A stretch of DNA of 21,714 nt from Actinomycetota bacterium (GCA_002737595.1 NSHZ01000022.1:1-21714), one strand, 5' to 3'; counted from the first letter of the stretch, positions 5,873 to 16,525 are shown. The notes: generated from the sequence alone by a model not told the origin. Made by a program: numbers and translations.

Positions 5873-7465
5873 TTAGGAGAGACGTTTGCGAAGTAACCCG
5901 TAAGTAATTGCATCTTCAAGTGCCATGGCACTGGCAGCAATGACATTCTCGTGTACGCCAAGGGTGGTCCACTCGGTCACACCATCCGAAGTCTCCACAA
6001 GTACGCGCGTCACAGCACCTGTTCCTTGGCGTCCTTCAAGAATACGAACCTTGTAATCGGTCAGCTCAAGGTCTGCAAGCTCCGGGTAGAACTTCTCTAA
6101 GCCACTGCGCAAGGCGTTATCGATCGCGTTAACTGGACCGTTACCTCGTCCGGTAGTGACTAACTTTTCTCCGTTTGCGGTGACATAAACCGTAGCCTCA
6201 GAAATAACATCACCGTTCTCTAAGCGATCTACATTAGCTTTCCAGGAATCTACTGTGAAGAAGCGCGGGCGCTCCCCAGTGATTTCACCACGCAACAACA
6301 ATTCGAACGAAGCGTCGGCGGCCTCAAAAGTCCAACCACGAGACTCAAGATCCTTCACCTTAGCAACGACGCGACCCACAACTCCCGCATCATCACCTAG
6401 GTCCACACCGAGCTCGACGCTCTTTAATTCGATGGAAGCCTTGCCCGCCATGTCAGAGACGAGCATGCGCATGTCGTTACCGACATCACTTGGCTCTTCA
6501 TGTTGATAAAGCGCGGGATCAACTTTGATTGCCGAAGCATGGAGACCAGCTTTATGAGCAAATGCCGAAAGCCCCACATAGGGTTGGCGAGCACTTGGCG
6601 TCACATTGGTCACTTCTGCGACTGCATGTGCAATGCGGAAAGACTCCCGAAGTGCTCCTTCAGGCAAAACCTTCAGAGACTTCTTCAATTCTAGGTTTGC
6701 AATAATTGAAACTAGATCAGCATTACCGGTGCGTTCTCCATAGCCGTTGAGCGTTCCCTGTACATGGGTGGCTCCAGCTTTGACAGCGGCTAACGAGTTT
6801 GCAATCGCACATCCAGTGTCATTGTGGCAGTGGATACCAAGTCGCGCACCGGTATTAGAAAGTACATCATGCACTACCTCAGAGAGTTCGTCGGGAAGCA
6901 TCCCGCCATTGGTATCGCAGAGCGCAATTACGTCCGCACCAGCCTCTGCGGAAACTCGAACTACTTCGAGTGCATAAGCTCGATTGGAGCGATACCCATC
7001 GAAGAAGTGTTCAGCGTCAAGGAATACTCTTTGTCCTTCACCGCGTAAATGCGTAATGGAATCCCTAATCATTTCTAGGTTTTCATCGAGTGATGTCTTC
7101 AATGCAAGATCCACGTGGCGATCGTGTGACTTCGCTACCAAAGTAACTACCTTCGCGCCCGATTCCCGCAGCGCGGCAACAAGCACGTCGTCAGCCGCCT
7201 TCACGTTAGGTCGGCGAGTAGCCCCGAAAGCTGCTAACTGCGAGGTCTTAAATTCGATCTCAGCGACGGCACGTTTGAAAAATTCGGTGTCTTTTGGATT
7301 AGCGCCGGGCCATCCACCTTCAATAAATCCCACACCAAGATCATCTAAGTGGCGAGCGATTGCTAATTTGTCGTGAACCGAAAGATTGAGACCTTCCTGC
7401 TGCGCACCATCTCGTAAGGTGGTGTCGTAGATATGGAAAGCATCTCCTTGCGGAATCTTAGACAT
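5873..7465 (-). CDS. cimA: (R)-citramalate synthase
   Basis: The 530-aa product condenses pyruvate and acetyl-CoA to citramalate, the first step of the threonine-independent route to 2-oxobutanoate and isoleucine. The TIM-barrel signature YDTTLRDGAQQEG is at 13-25 (R18, D19), metal-binding HCHND at 212-216 and GERTGNAD at 243-250. A LeuA-type allosteric C-terminal domain covers roughly 395-530. The YDTTLRDGAQQ start, EGGWPGANPKD block and 530-aa length fit CimA rather than 2-isopropylmalate synthase or homocitrate synthase. Its start overlaps the ilvE stop by 8 bp (ATGTCTAA). LeuB, encoded two genes upstream, is known in other organisms to also act on the 3-methylmalate made in this pathway. 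Confidence 0.93.
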   Translation of the reverse strand: MSKIPQGDAFHIYDTTLRDGAQQEGLNLSVHDKLAIARHLDDLGVGFIEGGWPGANPKDTEFFKRAVAEIEFKTSQLAAFGATRRPNVKAADDVLVAALRESGAKVVTLVAKSHDRHVDLALKTSLDENLEMIRDSITHLRGEGQRVFLDAEHFFDGYRSNRAYALEVVRVSAEAGADVIALCDTNGGMLPDELSEVVHDVLSNTGARLGIHCHNDTGCAIANSLAAVKAGATHVQGTLNGYGERTGNADLVSIIANLELKKSLKVLPEGALRESFRIAHAVAEVTNVTPSARQPYVGLSAFAHKAGLHASAIKVDPALYQHEEPSDVGNDMRMLVSDMAGKASIELKSVELGVDLGDDAGVVGRVVAKVKDLESRGWTFEAADASFELLLRGEITGERPRFFTVDSWKANVDRLENGDVISEATVYVTANGEKLVTTGRGNGPVNAIDNALRSGLEKFYPELADLELTDYKVRILEGRQGTGAVTRVLVETSDGVTEWTTLGVHENVIAASAMALEDAITYGLLRKRLS

Positions 7466-8549
7466 TTATTTTGCGCATCCAACCCTGAGGATCGGGCTTG
7501 AGACCATGTTGAAGTCCAAGAAGTGCCTCACGAAGTTCAAGAGTGATCGGACCACTCTCACCCTTATTGTGCGACCACTCATACTTGGCGCTCTTCACGT
7601 GACCGACTGGCGTGATCACGGCAGCAGTTCCGCACGCAAATACTTCAGTAATTTCTCCACTCTCGACACCTTTGCGCCACTCTTTAACGGTGATGCTGCC
7701 CTCTTCTACTTTGTACCCAAGTTCAGCTGCCACAGTAAGTAAGGAGTCGCGTGTGATTCCTGGAAGAAGTGCGCCGGTTAACTTCGGAGTAAGGATGCGT
7801 GCCTTCTTACCCTTACCCATAACGAAGTAGAGGTTCATGCCACCCATCTCTTCAACATAGGAGCGCTCTACTGCATCTAGCCACACTACTTGATCGCAAC
7901 CCTTTGCGGCCGCCTCCTGTTGAGCTACGAGAGAGGCCGCGTAATTACCGCCACATTTAGCTTCTCCAGTACCTCCAGGTGCTGCACGAACGTACTCGGT
8001 AGAAATCCAAACCGTGACAGCCTTCACGCCACCTTTGAAGTAAGCACCTGCTGGTGATGCCAATAGCAGATAAAGAGCTTTGTTCGATGGACGAACTCCG
8101 AGTCCAACTTCAGTGGCGATCATCATGGGACGCAAGTAGAGACTCTCGCCATCCTTGGTGGGCACCCACTCTTGATCTGCCTTGACAAGTGCCTCAATTG
8201 ATTCCAGAAACATCTCCGCAGGTAATTCCGGCAATGCCATTCGGGCAGCGCTGCGCGCAAAACGAGCCGCATTCGCCTCAGGGCGGAAGAGCGCAATTGA
8301 ATTATCTGGTTGGCGATAAGCCTTCAATCCTTCAAAGATCTCTTGTCCGTAGTGGAGCACCATCGACGCTGGATCTAACGAGAGCGGACCGTAAGGCACA
8401 AGGGCGAGCTCGCCCCAGCCATTCTCCGCCGTCCACTCTCCACTCACCATGTGATCTGTGAAGTAACGGCCAAAGCCGGGCTCAACTAATTGCTCTGCCC
8501 GCTTTTCAGCAGAGAGTGGATGTGGATTCTTCGTGATCGTGATGGCCAT
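7458..8549 (-). CDS. ilvE: Branched-chain amino acid aminotransferase
   Basis: The 363-aa product is a fold-type IV PLP enzyme that performs the last step of Ile, Val and Leu synthesis with glutamate as amino donor. The catalytic lysine is K198 in GEAKCGGNYAAS. E234 in YVEEMGGMN matches the conserved cofactor-binding glutamate. HYGQEIFEGLKAYR near residue 66 and CGTAAVITPVG near the C-terminus are diagnostic of the ~360-aa BCAT group found in actinobacteria and eukaryotes. The start has a good Shine-Dalgarno (AGGAG, 5 bases before the ATG) which partly overlaps the leuB stop codon. Confidence 0.96.
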   Translation of the reverse strand: MAITITKNPHPLSAEKRAEQLVEPGFGRYFTDHMVSGEWTAENGWGELALVPYGPLSLDPASMVLHYGQEIFEGLKAYRQPDNSIALFRPEANAARFARSAARMALPELPAEMFLESIEALVKADQEWVPTKDGESLYLRPMMIATEVGLGVRPSNKALYLLLASPAGAYFKGGVKAVTVWISTEYVRAAPGGTGEAKCGGNYAASLVAQQEAAAKGCDQVVWLDAVERSYVEEMGGMNLYFVMGKGKKARILTPKLTGALLPGITRDSLLTVAAELGYKVEEGSITVKEWRKGVESGEITEVFACGTAAVITPVGHVKSAKYEWSHNKGESGPITLELREALLGLQHGLKPDPQGWMRKINV

Positions 8550-8554
8550 CAGAA

Positions 8555-8560
8555 CTCCTA
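8555..8560 (-). promoter_or_regulatory. ilvE ribosome-binding site fused to the leuB stop codon
   Basis: The minus strand reads TAGGAGTTCTG-ATG, where TAG is the leuB stop and AGGAG is the ilvE Shine-Dalgarno. The layout supports coupled translation and fixes the ilvE start. Confidence 0.8.
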
Positions 8561-9598
8561 TCCGAGAAGCGAGAGAATGGCATCGCCAACCTCGCTCGTG
8601 CTCCGTTGCTTCTTACCTGATGAAAGAAGATCTCTCGCTACCGCTGCATTGATTGCAATAGCCGCCTCATGGAGACCGATATGGTCACAGAGCATCGCAA
8701 CGGAGAGAATGGTGGCCGTGGGATTTGCTACTCCCTTGCCCGCGATATCCGGTGCACTGCCATGAACTGGCTCAAACATAGACGGGAAGTCGCCAGTGGG
8801 GTTGATATTTCCACTCGCTGCCAATCCGATACCACCGCAGATGGCCGCAGCAATATCGGTGAGAATATCTCCGAAGAGATTGTCGGTAACCACTACATCA
8901 AATCGATCAGGATGAGTCACGAAGAACATCGATGCTGCATCCACATGAAGGTAATCAGTAGTGATGCCTGGGTACTCCTTGGCCACCTCATTGAAGGTGC
9001 GTGTCCAGAGCGAACCGGAGTGCACGAGCACGTTGTTCTTATGAACAAGAGTCACGTGCTTGCGCGTGCGACGTGTTGCGCGTTCAAACGCATCACGTAT
9101 TACTCGCTCGGCGCCCCGGCGAGTATTAAGGCTCTCCTCAGTGGCTACTTCATGAGGAGTTCCCTGCGCCAAGAAACCACCGGCACCCACATACGGACCT
9201 TCAGTACCTTCGCGCACCACCACGAAATCGAGTTCTTTCACACCTGCAAGAGGTGATTCAACGCCAGGGAAGAGTCGACCAGGACGCAGGTTGACGTATT
9301 GATCAAAGGCAAAACGAAGCTTAAGGAGCAGTCCTCGTTCCAAGATTCCGCTGGGAACTGTGGGGTCTCCCACTGCTCCAAGGAGGATGACATCTTCCTT
9401 CGCTAATTGCGCAATCACCTCTTCAGTGAGGGTCTCACCAGTGGCATGCCAACGTTTGGCACCAAGTTCGTATTGGGTTTCGGCAAAATCAACACCATAC
9501 TTCTTCCCCATGGCATGGAGTATGCGCAATCCTTGAGCGACAACCTCAGGGCCAATTCCATCACCACCGATAACGGCAAGTTTGATCACCTTCGACAT
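8558..9598 (-). CDS. leuB: 3-isopropylmalate dehydrogenase
   Basis: The 346-aa NAD-dependent beta-decarboxylating dehydrogenase oxidises 3-isopropylmalate in leucine synthesis. Recognisable blocks are [10 protein letters not shown] (11-20), [10 protein letters not shown] with the substrate-binding arginine, the catalytic tyrosine in [14 protein letters not shown], the metal-binding [16 protein letters not shown] and [14 protein letters not shown] for the cofactor. Length is typical of the actinobacterial form. With cimA in the same operon, it probably also converts 3-methylmalate to 2-oxobutanoate, as known for LeuB in citramalate-pathway organisms. LeuA and LeuCD are not in this window. Confidence 0.96.
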   Translation of the reverse strand: MSKVIKLAVIGGDGIGPEVVAQGLRILHAMGKKYGVDFAETQYELGAKRWHATGETLTEEVIAQLAKEDVILLGAVGDPTVPSGILERGLLLKLRFAFDQYVNLRPGRLFPGVESPLAGVKELDFVVVREGTEGPYVGAGGFLAQGTPHEVATEESLNTRRGAERVIRDAFERATRRTRKHVTLVHKNNVLVHSGSLWTRTFNEVAKEYPGITTDYLHVDAASMFFVTHPDRFDVVVTDNLFGDILTDIAAAICGGIGLAASGNINPTGDFPSMFEPVHGSAPDIAGKGVANPTATILSVAMLCDHIGLHEAAIAINAAVARDLLSSGKKQRSTSEVGDAILSLLG

Positions 9599-9603
9599 GG
9601 GAT

Positions 9604-9610
9604 CTCCTTA
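9604..9610 (-). promoter_or_regulatory. leuB ribosome-binding site fused to the serA stop codon
   Basis: The minus strand reads TAAGGAGATCCC-ATG. The serA stop TAA is the first part of the AAGGAG Shine-Dalgarno for leuB. It sets the leuB start and suggests terminating ribosomes are handed on directly. Confidence 0.8.
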
Positions 9611-11197
9611 AACCAAGGCCACGTAGTGAGCCGATCGAGCCTGCACACTGCTTGCTAAATCATCGACGACGTCCTGGGCGATGGGCTCATCAACCGTAAG
9701 AATCATCAGCGCATCCCCGCCCGGTCGCTTGCGAGCCACCTGCATGCCAGCGATGTTGATGCCAGCGTTTCCGAGCAGTGCGCCAACTGAACCAACCACT
9801 CCAGGGCGATCTGCATAGCTGACGAAGAGCATGTGATTCGTAGGCTCAACATCAATCGACAAATCATTGATGGAGATCAATTTGGTAATTCGCTTGAGCC
9901 CAATAAGGGTGCCGCTGACAGTAATGCGTTCACCATGAGTGGCAGTAGCAGTCAAGGTGATGACGTTTCGATGCAACTCACTTTTAGAGTTCTTTGAAAC
10001 CGATGCCGTAAGGCCACGCTCTTTAGCTAGGAGTGGAGCGTTGACATATGAAACGCCTTCCCCTACCGCGTGCATTAGCAATCCTTTAATCGCACTGGTC
10101 GCCAAGATTTCACAATCAAGCTCAGCTAGCTCTCCGCATACTTCTACTTCGATATCCGACACAGCACCGACTGCGAGTCCAGAGATAAGTTGTCCGAGAG
10201 TTTCCGCCAATGGAAGCGCGGGACGAAGATCCTCATGGATCACGCCACCCTTGACGTTCACCGCGTCTGGAACAAGTTCACCCGCAAGCGCCTTACGCAC
10301 CGACACCGCAACAGCGATACCAGCGCGCTCCTGCGCTTCATCAGTTGATGCCCCGAGGTGTGGTGTGGCCACGACTGAATCAAACTCAAAGAGCGGCGAA
10401 TCGGTGCATGGCTCGGTGGAGTAGACATCGATTCCGGCTCCTCCGATGCGCCCTTCTTTCAGCGCCGCATGTAAGGCGACCTCATCAACCACACCACCAC
10501 GGGCCGCATTGACGATGCGGACAGATGGTTTCACTTTGGTGAGCGCATCGACCCCAATAAGGCCAGCGGTCTCTTTGGTTTTAGGAAGGTGCACGGTGAT
10601 GAAATCACTCGTACGGAGGAGCGTATCGAGATCAACCAGTTTCACACCCAAATGGTTGGCCCGCGCCTCAGGAAGGTAGGGGTCATAGGCAATGACTTCC
10701 ATGCCAAAAGCCTGCATGCGAGAAGCAACCAACTGACCGATGCGACCGAGCCCCACAATGCCGAGCGTCTTTTCGTAGAGCTCGACACCGGTGAACTTGG
10801 AACGTGCCCACTTGCCATTTCGAAGGGCAGCATGCGCCGGCGAAATAAAGCGAGCCGAGGAAATCAACAAACCGATAGCGAGTTCTGCTGCGCTCACAAT
10901 GTTTGAAGTCGGCGCGTTCACCACCATGACCCCAGCGGCAGTTGCCGCCGGAACATCGACGTTATCTAGCCCAACACCTGCACGTGCCACTACTTTGAGC
11001 CCCTTGGCGGCGGCCATCGCTTCAGCATCCATCTTTGTTGCAGAGCGAATGAGCACCGCATCAACGCCTTTGGAGAGCGCTGCGAGAAGTTCCTCGCGAT
11101 TAGCACCATCGCAATGACGAACTTCGAACTCCGGACCCAGCGCATCGATAGTTGCAGGGCTCAGTTCTTCAGCGATCAGGACGACGGGCTTACTCAT
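9608..11197 (-). CDS. serA: D-3-phosphoglycerate dehydrogenase, long form
   Basis: The 529-aa product oxidises 3-phosphoglycerate, the first committed step of serine synthesis. The NAD-binding motif GLGRIGQ is at 149-155; catalytic residues are R233 in ARGGVVDE, E262 in STEP and H280 in TPHLGAST. After the catalytic domains (to about 310) come an allosteric substrate-binding (ASB) domain and a C-terminal ACT domain from about 455 (MLFVSYADRPGVVGSVG). This is the long type known from Mycobacterium, where ACT binds serine as feedback inhibitor. It lies between ilvC and leuB, an association that recurs in actinobacteria. The Shine-Dalgarno is weak (GAAAGG, 8 to 9 bases upstream). Confidence 0.96.
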   Translation of the reverse strand: MSKPVVLIAEELSPATIDALGPEFEVRHCDGANREELLAALSKGVDAVLIRSATKMDAEAMAAAKGLKVVARAGVGLDNVDVPAATAAGVMVVNAPTSNIVSAAELAIGLLISSARFISPAHAALRNGKWARSKFTGVELYEKTLGIVGLGRIGQLVASRMQAFGMEVIAYDPYLPEARANHLGVKLVDLDTLLRTSDFITVHLPKTKETAGLIGVDALTKVKPSVRIVNAARGGVVDEVALHAALKEGRIGGAGIDVYSTEPCTDSPLFEFDSVVATPHLGASTDEAQERAGIAVAVSVRKALAGELVPDAVNVKGGVIHEDLRPALPLAETLGQLISGLAVGAVSDIEVEVCGELAELDCEILATSAIKGLLMHAVGEGVSYVNAPLLAKERGLTASVSKNSKSELHRNVITLTATATHGERITVSGTLIGLKRITKLISINDLSIDVEPTNHMLFVSYADRPGVVGSVGALLGNAGINIAGMQVARKRPGGDALMILTVDEPIAQDVVDDLASSVQARSAHYVALV

Positions 11198-11222
11198 TAG
11201 TGTGGTGCCTTTCGGTTGATGA

Positions 11223-12803
<1,581 letters not shown>

Positions 12804-12807
<4 letters not shown>

Positions 12808-14537
12808 AGGTCTTGTGAATCCCAGTCGGGGGCGAGTTCACGCGCAACCAAAATCTCGTCATTGCTGGTTCCAGCTGCCACCATCGGCCAGACCATGGCA
12901 TCGCGATGCACGCTGAAATCCACGACCACAGGTTGATCATTGATTTCCATTGCTTTTGCAATGGTGGCATCCACGTCTTCGGCCTTCTCGCAGCGCAAAC
13001 CTATGCAACCCATAGCATCTGCGAGTTTGGCAAAATCTGGAATGCGCTTTGAATGTAGATCGGTATTCGAATAGCGAGAGTTATAGAAGAGAGTTTGCCA
13101 TTGGCGCACCATCCCTAAACTTTCGTTATTGATAATGGCGACCTTGATCGGAATGTTATTGATCGCGCAGGTGGCTAATTCTTGGTTGGTCATTTGGAAG
13201 CATCCGTCGCCATCGATCGCCCACACTGCCGCCTCTGGGCGACCTACCTTCGCTCCCATGGCTGCCGGAACGGCGTAACCCATAGTGCCGAGGCCACCTG
13301 AGTTGAGCCAGGTACGTGGCTTCTCGTAGGAAACAAATTGTGCGGCCCACATTTGATGTTGACCCACGCCGGCGGCGTAGATGGCATCAGGACCAGCAAT
13401 CTTTCCGAGGCGTTCGATGACATATTGTGGTGAGAGGGTGCCATCTTCTGGAATGTCGTAACCCAATGGGAAAGTACTGCGCCATGAATTGCATTGCTTC
13501 CACCAAGCTCCGAGATCCGCTTGATTGCCAGCTGCAAATTCCGCCTTCAATGCTGGGGCTAACTCAGTGAGAGTCTCACGCAGATCGCCAACGATAGGAA
13601 CGTCTGTATAACGATTCTTACCAATTTCGGCTGGATCTATATCGGCGTGGATGATTTTCGCGTTTGGTGCGAAAGTCGAGAGCTTGCCCGTAACGCGATC
13701 GTCGAATCGTGCGCCGAGAGTGATGAGCAAGTCTGCCTTTTGAAGCGCCGTGACCGCAGCGACTGTTCCGTGCATACCAGGCATACCAAGGTTTTGTGGA
13801 TGACTATCTGGAAATGCTCCACGAGCCATCAACGTGGTGACCAACGGAGCACCGCATAACTCGGCGAAAGCGAGCAATTCACGAGAAGCATTAGCTTTGA
13901 TAACGCCGCCACCTACGTAGAGGACGGGCCGTTGTGATTGCGCAATGAGCGCAGCAGCTTCACGAACTTGCTTCGAATTAGGCTTAGTAGTGGGCTTATA
14001 ACCCGGCAAATCAATAATCGTAGGCCAATTGAATTCTGCGTTGGCCTGCAAGGCATCCTTGCTGATATCCACGAGCACAGCGCCGGGTCGACCAGTCGAT
14101 GCAATATGGAAAGCCTCTGCAATCGCACGCGAAATGTCATTCGGGTTGGTGACGAGAAAATTGTGTTTAGTGATCGGCATGGTAATTCCACGAATATCTG
14201 CTTCTTGAAATGCATCGCTACCGATGGCACCGGAAGGGACCTGACCGGTAATTGCTACGAGCGGTACGGAGTCCATTTGCGCATCGGCAATCGGTGTAAC
14301 CAAGTTCGTGGCGCCGGGACCGGAGGTTGCCATGCACACACCGACCTTGCCGGTGGCCTGTGCATAACCAGTCGCTGCATGTCCAGCACCTTGTTCGTGG
14401 CGCACCAAGATGTGGCGAATCGAACTATCGAAGAGTGGGTCATAGGCCGGCAAAATGGCGCCGCCTGGAATACCGAAGATGACTTCTACACCGGCATGCT
14501 CCAGCGAGCGCACGAGTGATTCTGAACCGTTAATCAT
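12804..14537 (-). CDS. ilvB: Acetolactate synthase large (catalytic) subunit
   Basis: The 577-aa ThDP-, FAD- and Mg-dependent enzyme makes acetolactate from two pyruvates, or acetohydroxybutyrate from pyruvate and 2-oxobutanoate. [13 protein letters not shown] is at 21-33, and E48 in [10 protein letters not shown] is the ThDP-activating glutamate. [11 protein letters not shown] lies in the central FAD-binding domain, and [12 protein letters not shown] with the following NN is the ThDP/Mg motif. The C-terminal ThDP-binding region contains the SLGMVRQWQ loop typical of AHAS rather than catabolic ALS. The start has a strong Shine-Dalgarno (AGGAGG, 6 bases upstream). It heads the operon behind a leader with a terminator hairpin. 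Confidence 0.97.
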
Positions 14538-14543
14538 CTTCCG

Positions 14544-14549
14544 CCTCCT
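14544..14549 (-). promoter_or_regulatory. ilvB ribosome-binding site
   Basis: AGGAGG on the minus strand lies 6 bases before the ilvB ATG at 14537. It is the strongest Shine-Dalgarno among the branched-chain genes here and sits in a purine-rich, probably unstructured stretch. Confidence 0.8.
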
Positions 14550-14561
14550 TTCGCCTTCTCC

Positions 14562-14587
14562 ATCTGACTTCTTTCTCTGACTTCTTT
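14562..14587 (-). repeat. 13-nt tandem duplication in the ilvB leader
   Basis: On the minus strand AAAGAAGTCAGAG is followed directly by AAAGAAGTCAGAT (12 of 13 identical). It lies between the attenuator hairpin and the ilvB Shine-Dalgarno. The purine-rich copies should stay single-stranded in the RNA. Confidence 0.85.
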
Positions 14588-14622
14588 ATGGCCCCACACT
14601 TCCGTTTTACCCCTGTAATGCG

Positions 14623-14648
14623 AAACCCCCCGGTGGAAACCGAGGGGT
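14623..14648 (-). terminator. Attenuator terminator hairpin upstream of ilvB
   Basis: On the minus strand ACCCCTCGGT, loop TTCC, then ACCGGGGGGT forms a 10-bp stem with one U-G pair (stem bases 14639-14648 and 14625-14634). The U-run is short (UUU before CGC), so termination may depend on stem strength or be partial. It lies between the leader peptide and ilvB, where ilvB attenuators sit in other actinobacteria. Confidence 0.7.
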
Positions 14649-14681
14649 GCACGCGGATGAGCTTTCGCTCAGCTCGCGCGC
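14649..14681 (-). promoter_or_regulatory. Pause-type hairpin overlapping the leader stop codon
   Basis: On the minus strand GCGCGCG-AGC-TGAGC, loop GAAA, then GCTCA-TC-CGCGTGC pairs as a 5-bp top stem, a small internal loop and a 7-bp lower stem. It includes the leader-peptide TGA and abuts the terminator stem. It would be disrupted by a ribosome on the last leader codons. I could not identify a clear competing antiterminator. Confidence 0.6.
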
Positions 14682-14710
14682 TCCAGGCGTACGGAAATTC
14701 GTGACAACAT
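14669..14710 (-). CDS. ilvB leader peptide (13 aa)
   Basis: ATG at 14710 begins MLSRISVRLERAS and ends at TGA 14671-14669. Leu, Ile, Val and Leu codons (TTG, ATT, GTA, CTG) occur within eight codons, as expected for a peptide sensing branched-chain aminoacyl-tRNAs. From memory, Streptomyces and Corynebacterium have similarly short leader peptides before ilvB. No Shine-Dalgarno is visible, but a promoter-like element puts the transcription start on this ATG. In-frame alternatives are ATG 14716 (15 aa) and ATG 14767 (32 aa). Confidence 0.6.
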   Translation of the reverse strand: MLSRISVRLERAS

Positions 14711-14716
14711 GCCCAT

Positions 14717-14745
14717 AGCGTCCTCTAGCCGAGCGTGCTGGTCAA
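14717..14745 (-). promoter_or_regulatory. Candidate promoter of the ilvB operon
   Basis: On the minus strand TTGACC (14740-14745) is followed by a 17-bp spacer and GACGCT (14717-14722), then six bases and the leader ATG. The -35 is good and the -10 weak (A at position 2 and T at position 6 only). The rest of the 14711-14808 spacer holds a weak TGAGA/TCTCA hairpin after ilvD and nothing else I recognise. Confidence 0.5.
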
Positions 14746-14808
14746 TCCCAAGAGCCTGAGTTCTCATGATTTGAGACGGAGATCTCACCCTTCGGCTACT
14801 TGAGCGGA

Positions 14809-16482
14809 TTAGTCGCAGACCGCGCCCTTGGAGGCAGACCCGACCAATTTGACGTACTTGGCCAAGACCCCCCGTTGGTACTTATGGGGCACTGGTTGCC
14901 AAGTGGTCTTACGAGCCATCAATTCCGATGGATTTACCAAGAGATCGAGCGTCCGATTGGCTACATCGATGCGGATGCGGTCGCCATCACGTACCAAGGC
15001 GATAGGGCCACCATCGACGGCTTCCGGTGCCACGTGGCCCACACAGAGGCCAGTGGTGCCACCAGAGAAGCGGCCATCGGTGATGAGCATGACTGACTTT
15101 CCGAGCCCAGCTCCCTTGATAGCTCCGGTGATCATGAGCATCTCGCGCATTCCCGGTCCGCCCTTAGGACCTTCGTAGCGAATGACCACCACGTCACCGG
15201 CTTGGATGGTGCCATCTTCTAGTGCCGCCATCGCGTTCTGCTCGCGCTCAAAGACCCGAGCTGGACCTTCGAATACGTCGACTCCCACACCTGCGGTCTT
15301 GCACACGGCGCCTTCTGGGGAGAGTGAACCACCAAGAATTGTTATTCCACCAGTGGCTGCCAATGGTTTTTCAACCGAGTACAAAATATCGCCATCAGCA
15401 ACAGGCGGTGAAATATCAGCAAGATTCTCTGCCATCGTTTTCCCAGTCACCGTGAGGCAATCACCATGTAACAAACCTGCATCGAGTAGCGCACGCATGA
15501 CGACCGGAATTCCGCCCACCTTGTCAACATCTGTCATGACAAAACGGCCAAACGGTTTGAGGTCTCCAAGCAGCGGAACGCGTGCGCCAATGCGATTGAA
15601 ATCTTCAAGAGTAAGTTCTACATCTGCCTCGTGAGCGATTGCCAACAAGTGGAGCACAGCATTTGTTGACCCACCTAGTGCCATCACGACTGTAATTGCA
15701 TTTTCAAACGCCTTCTTGGTGAGGATGTCGCGGGCTGTGATTCCTTGACGAATAAGATTTACTACTGCCTCGCCAGATTGAACTGAATATCCATCGCGAC
15801 GACGATCAACTGCTGGCGGAGCTGCTGAACCAGGTAGCGACATTCCTAATGCTTCTGCAGCACTTGCCATGGTGTTCGCTGTATACATTCCGCCACATGC
15901 ACCCTCTCCGGGACAGATGGCGCGTTCGATACGATCTACTTCTTCACGCGTGATCAATCCACGAGCGCAGGCACCCACCGCTTCGAAAGCATCGATGATA
16001 GTGACGTCGCGTCCGTCCACAGAACCAGGCATCGTGGAGCCGGCATAAACAAAAACACTTGCAACATCGATACGTGCAGCGGCCATCAACATTCCAGGAA
16101 GTGATTTGTCGCATCCCGCGAACATCACCATTCCATCAAGGCGTTCGGCTTGCATGACAGTTTCGACCGAGTCTGCAATGACTTCGCGCGACACCAAGGA
16201 GAAGTGCATTCCTTCGTGACCCATTGAGATGCCATCAGAGACCGAGATCGTTCCAAATTGCATCGGAAATCCGCCGGCATCGAAGACGCCTTGACGCGCA
16301 GCCTTGGCAAGGCGATCCAAAGAAAGATTGCACGGTGTGATTTCATTCCACGACGACGCGATGCCAATCTGCGGCTTTACCCAATCGTCGTCTCCCATGC
16401 CCACTGCTCGAAGCATTCCGCGAGCAGGCGCCCGCTCGAGTCCGTCAGTGACCAATCCGGAACGGGGCTTCATTGAATTCAT
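14809..16482 (-). CDS. ilvD: Dihydroxy-acid dehydratase
   Basis: The product (557 aa from this ATG) dehydrates dihydroxyisovalerate and dihydroxymethylvalerate to the 2-oxo acids. Counting from the alternative ATG at 16488, the three cluster cysteines are C53 ([13 protein letters not shown]), C126 (AGCDKSLPG, with K128 as the metal-bridging lysine) and C198 ([13 protein letters not shown]), the pattern of [2Fe-2S] Ilv[11 protein letters not shown] near the C-terminus carries the catalytic serine. The sequence closely resembles the mycobacterial enzyme as I remember it. I prefer the start at 16482 because a TACGAT box ends six bases before it; ATG 16488 touches that box. The gene is separated from ilvB by the ilvB promoter and leader, so it is probably its own transcript. 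Confidence 0.96.
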   Translation of the reverse strand: MNSMKPRSGLVTDGLERAPARGMLRAVGMGDDDWVKPQIGIASSWNEITPCNLSLDRLAKAARQGVFDAGGFPMQFGTISVSDGISMGHEGMHFSLVSREVIADSVETVMQAERLDGMVMFAGCDKSLPGMLMAAARIDVASVFVYAGSTMPGSVDGRDVTIIDAFEAVGACARGLITREEVDRIERAICPGEGACGGMYTANTMASAAEALGMSLPGSAAPPAVDRRRDGYSVQSGEAVVNLIRQGITARDILTKKAFENAITVVMALGGSTNAVLHLLAIAHEADVELTLEDFNRIGARVPLLGDLKPFGRFVMTDVDKVGGIPVVMRALLDAGLLHGDCLTVTGKTMAENLADISPPVADGDILYSVEKPLAATGGITILGGSLSPEGAVCKTAGVGVDVFEGPARVFEREQNAMAALEDGTIQAGDVVVIRYEGPKGGPGMREMLMITGAIKGAGLGKSVMLITDGRFSGGTTGLCVGHVAPEAVDGGPIALVRDGDRIRIDVANRTLDLLVNPSELMARKTTWQPVPHKYQRGVLAKYVKLVGSASKGAVCD

Positions 16483-16488
16483 GCTCAT

Positions 16489-16494
16489 ATCGTA
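16489..16494 (-). promoter_or_regulatory. -10 box, leaderless promoter of ilvD
   Basis: On the minus strand TACGAT is followed by six bases (ATGAGC) and then ATG at 16482. No Shine-Dalgarno precedes either candidate ATG. The position suggests the upstream ATG at 16488 is not in the main transcript. Confidence 0.5.
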
Positions 16495-16519
16495 GAGTCA
16501 AAACTCCCCCATTACCCGC

Positions 16520-16525
16520 TAACCT
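16520..16525 (+). promoter_or_regulatory. -10 box, leaderless promoter of the aldo/keto reductase gene
   Basis: TAACCT is followed by six bases (CAGCCC) and the ATG at 16532. Spacing equals that of the other leaderless candidates in the window. No convincing -35 is seen. Confidence 0.5.

Noticed and set aside
8669..9256. 195-codon plus-strand frame antisense to leuB
   Set aside because: It lies entirely opposite a well-conserved leuB and its translation shows no family motif.
9939..10424. 161-codon plus-strand frame antisense to serA
   Set aside because: It is Ser/Thr/Ala-rich, with the composition typical of reverse-strand shadows, and has no start signal.
13938..14519. 193-codon plus-strand frame antisense to ilvB
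   Set aside because: It is fully opposite the conserved ilvB N-terminal domain; the open frame follows from codon bias on the coding strand.
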